Assembly: GCA_947464885.1 (NCBI GenBank)
Contig: CANHYZ010000076.1
Location: forward strand, 1 to 8,091
Source: Flavobacteriales bacterium
Lineage (GTDB): Bacteria; Bacteroidota; Bacteroidia; Flavobacteriales_D; Sanyastnellaceae
DNA: 8,091 bases
Reading direction: 5' to 3'
Positions 1-6,566 of this stretch are shown one piece after another. The position numbers were made by a program, and so were the translations under genes. The notes under the pieces were generated by a model. The model did no database searches and was not told the DNA's origin. It saw only the letters and a list, made by a program, of their open reading frames with translations. How positions within the stretch are numbered: position 1 is the first letter of the stretch; the number at the start of each line of letters is the position of its first letter.

Positions 1-905
1 CCGGCATTGAACGGCACTGCGCTGAATCCAACTTTCGGCCAGCGATAAGCGCCAAAGCGTCCTTCAAAGGCTTGCATCGCTTCATCCAGGTGTGTAAAGC
101 TCAGCTTCATATTAGTGGTATCCCCCGGCAAGGCCGTGAGCCACATGGGGATTTCTTCACCGGAAATACTCTGATACGGTAGTGTGGCATGGGTATAGCC
201 GGCCACCGAAATTCCCGCCAGATAAGTCGGGATTTCTTGTGTCAACTGCCAGTGCGTGAGCAAGGAATCATCACCGATGTCCTCTATGCCCGTTCGCACG
301 CCATTACAATAGGCTTGTTTGGTGTCGCTTGTTAGGATATGAAAATCATAGGTGCTGCGTTCGACGAAATTATCGAAGCACGGAAACCACACCCGTCCGA
401 AGTTGTGTGGGATGGCATCAAAGCCAACGCCCAGGTTGTAGGCGTATCCTGAAGCGAAATAAAACCCTCCCCAGGAATTGTCTTGCTGAGGATTACCTGA
501 ATAGGCAACAGAAATCTGCAAGGTGTCCCCTTGTTGCATGGCTTGAACGGGGAACACAAAAAGGGATTCACCCGATTGACCATAACTCAGTGATCCCTGC
601 TCTGAATAGACACTATCGACGTTTAACCCGAGTAAATCGAGATGAATGACATCCACTTCGGGTTGCAGCGCGACCAATGTGACTCGACAAGTACCCGAGA
701 TGAACTGTGTGCTCATTTGCCTGAGGTTTAAGGAGATGGCGTAGTTCAACACGTCCAAGGTATCGCTTCGTCTGTTGGCAGGATCAGTCACCACTCCGCC
801 TCCGCGCAGTGGCACGGACCGTTTGGCGGATTGACAATCAGGAAGGGTTTCCTGACCAAAAACAACAGAAACTTGGAATAGAAGCAACCAAATGATTAAG
901 CGCAT
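1..905 (-). CDS. Secreted M1-family metallopeptidase, N-terminal part (cut by window edge)
   Basis: The frame is open from an ATG at 905 down to position 1, giving 301 residues plus two bases of a further Gly codon; the C-terminus lies outside the window. Residues 1-18 are a typical Sec signal peptide (MRLIIWLLLFQVSVVFG, then Q), so the protein is exported. Residues about 48-240 read as the beta-rich N-terminal domain of M1 aminopeptidases. The clearest signature is W173-FPCFDNFVERSTYDF, followed by a region around TYLAGISVAGY. The last visible residues, VPFNAG, are where this family continues into the GAMEN-type substrate-binding motif. The HExxH zinc site is therefore not visible, and activity cannot be judged. 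Known of the family: zinc-dependent removal of N-terminal amino acids. Many Bacteroidota homologues also carry a C-terminal secretion or sorting domain, which cannot be checked here. It is divergent from the gene at 996, with 90 bases between them. No Shine-Dalgarno is seen before the ATG. Confidence 0.88.
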   Translation of the reverse strand, partial: MRLIIWLLLFQVSVVFGQETLPDCQSAKRSVPLRGGGVVTDPANRRSDTLDVLNYAISLNLRQMSTQFISGTCRVTLVALQPEVDVIHLDLLGLNVDSVYSEQGSLSYGQSGESLFVFPVQAMQQGDTLQISVAYSGNPQQDNSWGGFYFASGYAYNLGVGFDAIPHNFGRVWFPCFDNFVERSTYDFHILTSDTKQAYCNGVRTGIEDIGDDSLLTHWQLTQEIPTYLAGISVAGYTHATLPYQSISGEEIPMWLTALPGDTTNMKLSFTHLDEAMQAFEGRFGAYRWPKVGFSAVPFNA

Positions 906-908
906 GGT

Positions 909-916
909 CAAATGTA
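909..916 (-). promoter_or_regulatory. Candidate Bacteroidota -7 box (TACATTTG) before the M1 peptidase
   Basis: Read on the minus strand, TACATTTG matches the Bacteroidota consensus TAnnTTTG exactly and lies three bases before the ATG at 905. No TTG (-33 element) is found at the usual 17-23 base spacing, so only half the promoter is visible. If it were used, the transcript would start at or next to the ATG and be nearly leaderless. An eight-base match with four fixed A/T-rich positions can occur by chance. Confidence 0.25.
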
Positions 917-995
917 GCGAAAATGGAAAGTGGGCTATGACGTTAGGGGAAATCTCTTGCCGGGTGTATCTCACTTGCTAAACCACCGACCATAG

Positions 996-2567
996 ATGAA
1001 GCCGAGCACGGAACTGTTTGATTTAATCAGTACACTGACCAAGAGTGAGAAGCGTTTTTTTAAATTGCAAAGTTCCTTGCAGAGTGGGGATAAGAACTAT
1101 GTCCGTCTGTTTGACTTGATTGAAAAGATGGACGTCTATGACGAAGACGTGGTCAAGAGCACCTTTAATGGCGAGAAATTCATCAATCACCTTCCTTCCG
1201 AGAAAAACCACCTCTACAAACTGATTCTCAAGTCGCTGAGAAGCTATTACAGTGAGACTTCGGTGAGCAGCATGCTCAAACAGGAAATCAAGAATGTAGA
1301 AATCCTGTATCACAAAGGGCTGTTTGAAGAGTGTTCGAAATTCCTGGAGCGCGCCAAGAAACAGGCGACGAAGTATGAGAAGTTCTATTACCTCTTCGAG
1401 CTGATTTCCTGGGAGAAGACGCTGTTGGAGGAAGCTTTTGAAAATGGACAGTTTGTCGACATAGACAAATTGATTGCCGAGGAGCAGGAGGTCTTGGAAA
1501 AGCTCCGAAATTTAACGGCCTACCATGTCCTTTACTCGAAGATCAACTTTGTCTTCCGCAGCGGTGGCTATAGCAGAACGGAGGAAAACGCCCGTATCAT
1601 TGATGAGATTGTCGACCATCCATTAATCAAGGGCAAAAACACGGCGCTATCGAAGCGCGCAGCCACCATCTGCTATTACACCCAAGGATTTTGCAATATT
1701 GCCAATGGGAACACGGTCATTGCCCTTGAAAAGTATAGCCGTGTGAAGCAAATACTCGACGAGCAACCGGAGCTTCGTGGTGATTTGGCCAAGCGATACA
1801 TTCGCACGCTGGCGCAGATTATTCAATGTCAATTGGAACTCAAGCAATTCACGGAGGCTCAATCCAATATCGAGTTGCTTCAAAATATGGGAGAGACAGA
1901 GGGATTTGACACGCCCGATGCTGCAAGTCGTATTTTCACAGAAATCACGCTCAGTAAAATCAAGTCGCATTTATTATCTGCACGCTTCACTGAGGGTGTT
2001 CATGCCTTGAGTGAGGTTTCTGAGCAACTTAAGGGAAACGGCGGTAAACTACATAAGGAGGTGGAACTCCGCCTGTACTACTATCTGGCCTATTTGTATT
2101 TCGGGGCGGGGCAGTTCAACAAGGCGCTTCATTGGCTGAATAAGGTGAACAACGACAATGAGAATGACCTTCGCCAAGATTTGTACGGATATGCACGGCT
2201 GTTCAACATCGTGATTCATTATGAACTGGGCAATGCGGATTTGCTGGAATACACGATCAAATCGACAGCCCGATACCTTCAAAAACGCAACCGTGATTTT
2301 GACATGGAAAAATTAGTACTCGATCAATTCAAGAAGTTGATTCGTGCTACCGGAATGAATGCAAAACGAGAACTGATGCAAGAGTTCAAGGCAAAGTTTG
2401 ACTCCATACTGAACGAAAAACATCCTACGCCAGTTCATTCCGAGTTGAGCCGTAGTTTACTGAAATATTTCGATTTCCCCGCTTGGATAGATTCGAAGTT
2501 AGAGGGCAAATCGTTTGAGGAAAGCGTGCATCAGCGCGCGCAATTGACACAAAAAAGCCCCGCATAA
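996..2567 (+). CDS. Conserved all-helical TPR-like protein of unknown function
   Basis: This is a 523-residue protein with no signal peptide and no membrane segment, so it is probably cytoplasmic. It appears helical throughout. The N-terminus has a compact basic block (LTKSEKRFFKLQSS, then GDKNYVRLFDLIEK, residues about 14-44). A second block follows at about 60-86 (GEKFINHLPSEKNHLYKLIL, then KSLRSYY). The rest resembles degenerate helical-hairpin repeats; the most TPR-like is at about 359-386, with LAYLYFGAGQFNKALHWL. I recognise this architecture as a Bacteroidota-type hypothetical protein but know of no assigned function. No catalytic motif is visible. TPR-like arrays usually bind other proteins, so a scaffold or adaptor role is only an inference. 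The ATG at 996 is the only obvious start and has no Shine-Dalgarno. The gene is monocistronic: divergent from the M1 peptidase on the left and convergent with 2601-4352 on the right. Its last codons lie inside a terminator hairpin. Confidence 0.85.
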   Translation: MKPSTELFDLISTLTKSEKRFFKLQSSLQSGDKNYVRLFDLIEKMDVYDEDVVKSTFNGEKFINHLPSEKNHLYKLILKSLRSYYSETSVSSMLKQEIKNVEILYHKGLFEECSKFLERAKKQATKYEKFYYLFELISWEKTLLEEAFENGQFVDIDKLIAEEQEVLEKLRNLTAYHVLYSKINFVFRSGGYSRTEENARIIDEIVDHPLIKGKNTALSKRAATICYYTQGFCNIANGNTVIALEKYSRVKQILDEQPELRGDLAKRYIRTLAQIIQCQLELKQFTEAQSNIELLQNMGETEGFDTPDAASRIFTEITLSKIKSHLLSARFTEGVHALSEVSEQLKGNGGKLHKEVELRLYYYLAYLYFGAGQFNKALHWLNKVNNDNENDLRQDLYGYARLFNIVIHYELGNADLLEYTIKSTARYLQKRNRDFDMEKLVLDQFKKLIRATGMNAKRELMQEFKAKFDSILNEKHPTPVHSELSRSLLKYFDFPAWIDSKLEGKSFEESVHQRAQLTQKSPA

Positions 2568-2579
2568 GCGAGGCTTTTT
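2552..2579. terminator. Bidirectional intrinsic terminator overlapping a stop codon
   Basis: AAAAAGCCCCGC (2552-2563) pairs with GCGAGGCTTTTT (2568-2579) over 12 positions with one C/A mismatch. The loop is ATAA, and the TAA at 2565-2567 is the stop codon of the gene at 996. The T-run on the right serves the plus strand. The A-run starting at 2551 gives a matching T-run on the minus strand. It sits in the 33-base gap between two convergent genes, so it can end both transcripts. Confidence 0.85.
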
Positions 2580-2600
2580 CTCCATATCTCTAACTCAAGA

Positions 2601-4352
2601 TTACTTCAATTCTTTCGCGAGTTCCGCATCCATGCGCTCGTGTTCTTCGTTTGCCAAATCGGCATCAACAAGGATACGACCACTGTGTTCATCCACAATC
2701 ACGCGCTTACGAGCAGCCACATCCAATTGCTTTTGAGGAGGAAGCTGGATAAAGGATCCTGCTGAGGCCTCACGCTCGATAGGCACAACTGCCATTCCGT
2801 TGGGTGCTCCCGAGCGAATACGCTCGTAGGCATTGATAAGACGCTCTTCAATAAGTTTCTTGGCTTCATCGCTTTTGCGACGTAAAATCTTCTCTTCCTT
2901 TTCAGTAGAGGCAACGATTTCATCGAGCTCTGATTTTTTGAGCGCCAAATCGTTGGTGCGTTCCTTCAACTTCGATTCCGTGGTAATCAAAAGTTCTTGT
3001 TTGGTACTCAGACCAATTTCAAACTCTTTGATACGTTTATTGTGCAGTTGGATTTCCAATTCCTGGAACTCAATTTCCTTGTTCAGCGAATCGAACTCAC
3101 GGTTATTCTTCACGTTGTTCAATTGCTCCTTATACTTACTGATCAACGCTTCAGAATTCTTGATGCCGTTCTTTTTCCCGATAATTTCATCGCTGAGGTT
3201 CTTGATATCTTCATTCAGTTTACCAAGGCGAGCATCCAGACCTGCAACATCATCCTCAAGATCCCCCACTTCCAACGGCAATTCCCCGCGCATTGCGTGG
3301 ATTTTGTCGATGCGTGAATCGATTAACTGAATTGCATAGAGCGCGCGCAATTTGGATTCAACGCTAATTCCTTTTTTGTCGTCGCTTTCGGTGAACGCTA
3401 ACCTTGGTGATGTTTTAGAACTCATATCTTCCTCTTCGAGTTTATTGGATTTTTCTTTTGGTTTTTCAATAACGGCCATAGGTGCAAACTTGATTCCCGG
3501 CTTGCCGTCAGGAGCAGGAGGCACATATATCGGATTAGCGACCGGTTTGGCGGGAGCATCAGGCGCCGGTTTTGGCGGACGTGGACGCATCGGTCGTGAT
3601 GACTCAACTCCGTTAGGGAGAATAAATCGCTGTTCAACAACTTCTACCTTCGGTGCTGCCTTGGCGGCAGACTTCGTCTCTCCGCCTGCCTTGGCTTTCG
3701 GAGCTTCGGATGGAACCGGCTTAACTTCAACCTCCTTGGCCTTGGTTGCCACAACTACTTTCGCAACAACCTCTTTGGCAGGGGTTTCCTGTTTCTTTGT
3801 TGCAGGAGCCTCTTTGACAGCCTTTACGGCTGAAGGCTTTATCTTCACTGCTTGCTGTGGAGCTTTTGGAGCAGGAGCTTTCGTCACTTTTGCGACCACC
3901 TTAGCGGTCTTCTTAGCAGGCGCTGGCTTAGCCACCGGCTTTGCTACTTTCTTGACAGCAGCTTTCGCCACCTTTTTCGCCACCGGTTTGACAACCTTCT
4001 TGGCCGCAGGTTTAGCAACCTTCTTGGCCACGGGTTTAGCAACCTTCTTGGCGATTGGTTTTGCGACCTTTTTTGCAGCAGGTTTCGCAACTTTCTTCGC
4101 GGCAGGTTTGGCCGACTTCTTGGCCACCGGTTTTGCGACCTTTTTAGCAACGGGTTTCGCGACCTTCTTCTGTTTGGCGGGTGCTGACTTTACAGATTTC
4201 GCAGGCTTTACCGACTTCTTAGCTACTGGTTTAGTGGCCTTGGCCGGTTTCGACGCCTTCACCGTTTTCTTTGCCTTAGCAACAACCTTAGCTGCCTTTG
4301 GGGCGGCTTTAACTGATTTCTTTGCTGAGACTTTCACTGGTTTTTTAGCCAT
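2601..4352 (-). CDS. Histone-H1-like basic tail fused to a COG1579 coiled-coil domain with a cysteine-less zinc ribbon
   Basis: The protein has 583 residues in three parts. Residues 1-about 200 are almost entirely Lys, Ala, Pro and Val and include ten 8-residue units KKVAKPxA (62-141), like histone H1 C-terminal tails. Residues about 200-310 are a Pro-rich linker. Residues about 330-583 match the COG1579 / PF02591 family: LRALYAIQLIDSRIDKI at 335-351, a long antiparallel coiled coil with the hairpin-like NNREFDSLNKEIE at 416-428, then the C-terminal ribbon. From memory, family members there have C-x-x-C and C-x-x-C; here these read S530-A-G-S533 and D554-E-H-S557. The flanking framework (AVVPIERE, LPPQKQLD, SGRILVD) is kept, so zinc binding in the usual way is unlikely. 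Studied relatives (HP0958/FlgZ, chlamydial CT398) bind RNA or sigma-54 partners; the function here is unknown. The tail suggests nucleic-acid binding (inference). It is the second gene of an operon, 6 bases after the Nif3-like gene. Confidence 0.85.
   Translation of the reverse strand: MAKKPVKVSAKKSVKAAPKAAKVVAKAKKTVKASKPAKATKPVAKKSVKPAKSVKSAPAKQKKVAKPVAKKVAKPVAKKSAKPAAKKVAKPAAKKVAKPIAKKVAKPVAKKVAKPAAKKVVKPVAKKVAKAAVKKVAKPVAKPAPAKKTAKVVAKVTKAPAPKAPQQAVKIKPSAVKAVKEAPATKKQETPAKEVVAKVVVATKAKEVEVKPVPSEAPKAKAGGETKSAAKAAPKVEVVEQRFILPNGVESSRPMRPRPPKPAPDAPAKPVANPIYVPPAPDGKPGIKFAPMAVIEKPKEKSNKLEEEDMSSKTSPRLAFTESDDKKGISVESKLRALYAIQLIDSRIDKIHAMRGELPLEVGDLEDDVAGLDARLGKLNEDIKNLSDEIIGKKNGIKNSEALISKYKEQLNNVKNNREFDSLNKEIEFQELEIQLHNKRIKEFEIGLSTKQELLITTESKLKERTNDLALKKSELDEIVASTEKEEKILRRKSDEAKKLIEERLINAYERIRSGAPNGMAVVPIEREASAGSFIQLPPQKQLDVAARKRVIVDEHSGRILVDADLANEEHERMDAELAKELK
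3423..3434 (-). promoter_or_regulatory. Candidate internal ribosome binding site and ATG (Met310)
   Basis: On the minus strand, GAGGA is followed four bases later by an in-frame ATG at 3425-3423, which encodes Met310. Translation from here would give a 274-residue protein that begins at the conserved COG1579 region and lacks the basic tail, close to the usual length of the family. The GAGGA also encodes part of a Glu-Glu-Glu run, and Bacteroidota depend little on Shine-Dalgarno sequences, so the match may be incidental. Confidence 0.25.
3930..4169 (-). repeat. Ten tandem 24-bp coding repeats (KKVAKPxA)
   Basis: These bases encode residues 62-141 of the basic-tail protein as ten consecutive 8-residue units. 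The units are KKVAKPVA, KKVAKPVA, KKSAKPAA, KKVAKPAA, KKVAKPIA, KKVAKPVA, KKVAKPAA, KKVVKPVA, KKVAKAAV and KKVAKPVA. The DNA copies differ mainly at third codon positions and at residues 3 and 7, so the repeat is old enough to have diverged while keeping its charge pattern. Less regular units of the same composition flank it on both sides. Tandem in-frame 24-mers can change copy number by slippage or recombination without shifting the frame. Confidence 0.92.
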
Positions 4353-4358
4353 CGTGAG

Positions 4359-5453
4359 TTACATGTAATGGACGGGATTGGTTACAATCTCCGTCAAATG
4401 GGACGCGAAAGTAGGGAATTTTTGCCTAAACCGTTCACCTAATAACTCAATTGTAAACTGTTCGCTTTCAAAATGTCCGATATCGACAATGGAAATTTGT
4501 CCATCAGCGTCAAAGAACTGATGGTACTTGTAATCAGCTGTGATATAAACATCTGCCTTAGAGCGTTTTGCATGTTCGAGCAGAAAGCTTCCGCTACCGC
4601 CGCAAATCGCAACTCGTTGAATCTGAGTGCGAACCGGATGAGTATACCGAACTACAGGAACGTTAAGGTTTGCCTTGACGAGTTGAAGAAAATCGTTGAA
4701 ATCCAGCGGACTAATCAGATCACCGACCATACCCGATCCGACATCCTGCCAAACATTTTCCAATTTCGTTATTTGATAGGCGACCTCCTCGTAGGGATGC
4801 ACGCCTTGAACAGCCTTTAAAACACTATTTTTCAAATATTCAGGCAACACCACCGAAAGACAAACTTCAGCCTCGGTATGCCTGACGTTATGTTCACCCA
4901 CTGACGGGTTGGCGCCTATTCCGGCCTTGAACGTTCCTAGCCCCTGCGTTTCGAAACTACACTCATCATAGCGCCCGATTTGGCCGGCTCCGGCTGCAAA
5001 CATGGCCTCACGAACGACGTCAGCGGAACTCGTCGGCACATAGACCTGAAGTTGAAGCAGCAAACCTGCTTTCGGTGCCAATATGGAAGTTTGGGTCAAC
5101 CCGAGCCTCTGGGCGATTTTGGCGTTGACACCGGTACGGATGTTATCGAGGTTGGTGTGAATGGCGTAAATGGCAACATCCTTCTTTATAGCGCTCATGA
5201 CCGTGCGCTCGATGTAGTTGCTCCCCGTAAGCCGCTTTAAGCCACTGAAAACAATCGGATGATGCGCCACAATCAGGTTACATCCCTTCCTTAACGCCTC
5301 ATCGACAATCGCCTCTGTGCAATCCAGGCAAAACAAAACACCGGTCACTTCTCCGGTGGAATTTCCAACCAAAAGACCACTGTTATCGTAATTCTCCTGC
5401 AGGACGGGTGGTGCCCATTCCTCAAAAAAAGAGATTATTTCATTCAATTGCAT
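4359..5453 (-). CDS. Nif3-like dinuclear metal-centre protein (YbgI/YqfO family, long form)
   Basis: This is a complete 364-residue Nif3 family protein (COG0327), often annotated as GTP cyclohydrolase 1 type 2. The metal-site motifs are present: AHHPIVFSGLKRL with H64 and H65, HTNLDN with D103, and near the C-terminus IGHFESE with H327 and E331. These correspond to the His-His-Asp-His-Glu set that binds two metal ions in YbgI. Between the two halves, residues about 130-240 form the inserted PII/CutA-like domain of long family members, ending in GVHPYEEVAYQI. The protein has no signal peptide and is expected to be a cytoplasmic toroidal hexamer. Its true reaction is not settled for the family. 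The ATG at 5453 gives the standard N-terminus (MQLNEIISFFEEWAPP). It is the first gene of a minus-strand pair with the coiled-coil gene starting at 4352, and is divergent from lpxK. This neighbourhood recurs in Bacteroidota as far as I recall. Confidence 0.95.
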   Translation of the reverse strand: MQLNEIISFFEEWAPPVLQENYDNSGLLVGNSTGEVTGVLFCLDCTEAIVDEALRKGCNLIVAHHPIVFSGLKRLTGSNYIERTVMSAIKKDVAIYAIHTNLDNIRTGVNAKIAQRLGLTQTSILAPKAGLLLQLQVYVPTSSADVVREAMFAAGAGQIGRYDECSFETQGLGTFKAGIGANPSVGEHNVRHTEAEVCLSVVLPEYLKNSVLKAVQGVHPYEEVAYQITKLENVWQDVGSGMVGDLISPLDFNDFLQLVKANLNVPVVRYTHPVRTQIQRVAICGGSGSFLLEHAKRSKADVYITADYKYHQFFDADGQISIVDIGHFESEQFTIELLGERFRQKFPTFASHLTEIVTNPVHYM

Positions 5454-5458
5454 GTTTG

Positions 5459-5490
5459 CAAAATAACAACATTCCCTGTGAGCAATTCAA
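5459..5490 (-). promoter_or_regulatory. Candidate Bacteroidota promoter for the Nif3-like operon
   Basis: On the minus strand, a TTG at 5490-5488 is followed after 21 bases by TTATTTTG (5466-5459). That is one mismatch from TAnnTTTG and within the 17-23 base spacing reported for Flavobacterium promoters. It ends five bases before the ATG at 5453, so any leader would be very short. The region is A/T-rich and the match imperfect, so this is weak evidence. Confidence 0.25.
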
Positions 5491-5522
5491 TAACAAAAAC
5501 ATATACCAATTCATGACAGAAC

Positions 5523-6566
5523 TTGACAATAAAGCATATTACCTTAGCCGACGTGGGAAATTGGAGAAAACTATTTGGTCCTTGCGCTGTGATTTGGGGA
5601 GGCGTGCTTCGCTTTCGCCATTGGCTCTATGACAGCCGAATTCTCTCCTCTCAACCCGGAAAACTTCCCACCATCGTCATTGGCAACCTTGCCTTAGGCG
5701 GAACCGGAAAAACACCACACGCAGAGTACATTCTTCGCCAACTGAGGATATGGTGTAAACCGGCGTTTTTATCCCGAGGATACGGCAGGACCACACGTGG
5801 ATTTATTATGGCCAACCAGGCAGCGGCATCAGCACAAATCATTGGAGATGAGCCGATGCAGGTGCATATGAAGTTTCCGGATTTGGACGTAGCCGTTTGC
5901 GAAAACCGTTTGCGTGGCTTGGATTTCCTCAAAACGGTCTCCAATGCGAATATTGCCGTGCTTGATGATGCTTTACAGCATCGTAAGCTTCAGGGCGACC
6001 TAAAGATTTTGCTAACGGAATATGACCGGCCGTTTTGGACCGACCGCCTGTTTCCTGTTGGAAGCTTGCGTGATGTGCGCTCGGCTTATCGCAGGGCTAA
6101 TGTTATCATCGTTACCAAATGCCCAGACCGTTTGAGCAAGGACGAGCAGGAAAACATCATAAAGGCGATACGTCCGGTAAGGAATCAACGCGTTTTCTTC
6201 ACGCGACTCGAATATGGCAACCCCGTTCAAGTATCCGGCAAACCAATGGATATCAACGCATCCAGTTCTGTTTTGGGAATTGCGGGTCTTGCCAACACGG
6301 AGAAATTCGAGCAATACCTCAAGCAATCCTTTTCATTGGCTCATTTTGAATCTTTTGGCGATCATCACAATTTTTCACGCAAGGAGTTGACGGGGTTATG
6401 GACGAAATACGGTAATTTCGCCCAAGCGATTGTGACTACCGAGAAGGACGCGGCGAGACTGAAAAGCATTCGAGGGTTATACGATATTCCGATTTTTGTA
6501 ATACCCGTATCGATTGCATTTTTAAGTGGAGAAGCGGCATTTGTCCAGTTGCTGCGAACCACATGA
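5523..6566 (+). CDS. lpxK: Tetraacyldisaccharide 4'-kinase, lipid A biosynthesis
   Basis: LpxK phosphorylates the 4' position of the tetraacyldisaccharide 1-phosphate precursor to make lipid IVA. It acts at the cytoplasmic face of the inner membrane with ATP. Family motifs appear in order: GNLALGGTGKTP (P-loop, G59-T64), SRGYGR (84-89), GDEP (108-111, holding the likely catalytic Asp109), VLDDALQHR (146-154, family DDxxQHR), PVGSLRD (178-184), VTKCPDR (197-203), FGDHHNFS (278-285) and VTTEKDAARL (304-313). The N-terminal helix around KLFGPCAVIWGGVLRFRHWLYD is the usual membrane-associating segment. The start is uncertain. The longest frame opens with TTG at 5523, and the GTG at 5553 would give MGNWRKLFGP, nearer to the usual family N-terminus; there is no in-frame ATG nearby. 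At 347 residues the length is normal. The stop overlaps the next gene's start (ATGA), so the two are probably co-translated. No clear promoter is seen in the 69 bases upstream. Confidence 0.95.
   Translation: MTIKHITLADVGNWRKLFGPCAVIWGGVLRFRHWLYDSRILSSQPGKLPTIVIGNLALGGTGKTPHAEYILRQLRIWCKPAFLSRGYGRTTRGFIMANQAAASAQIIGDEPMQVHMKFPDLDVAVCENRLRGLDFLKTVSNANIAVLDDALQHRKLQGDLKILLTEYDRPFWTDRLFPVGSLRDVRSAYRRANVIIVTKCPDRLSKDEQENIIKAIRPVRNQRVFFTRLEYGNPVQVSGKPMDINASSSVLGIAGLANTEKFEQYLKQSFSLAHFESFGDHHNFSRKELTGLWTKYGNFAQAIVTTEKDAARLKSIRGLYDIPIFVIPVSIAFLSGEAAFVQLLRTT

Noticed and set aside
329..649. Plus-strand 106-codon open frame
   Set aside because: It is opposite the M1 peptidase frame, which is open throughout with clear family motifs.
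3930..4169. CRISPR-like periodic repeat
   Set aside because: The 24-bp units are contiguous without spacers and are in frame with the coding sequence, so they are protein repeats.
3352..4368. Long 338-codon open frame on the plus strand rich in Phe, Ala, Thr, Gly and Leu
   Set aside because: It lies exactly opposite the Lys/Ala/Pro repeat gene. Its repetitive Ala/Thr/Phe pattern is the complement of AAG, GCC and CCT-type codons, and it has no recognisable domain.
5408..5632. Plus-strand 74-codon open frame spanning the Nif3/lpxK intergenic region
   Set aside because: It overlaps the start of both well-supported genes in another frame and has no family resemblance.
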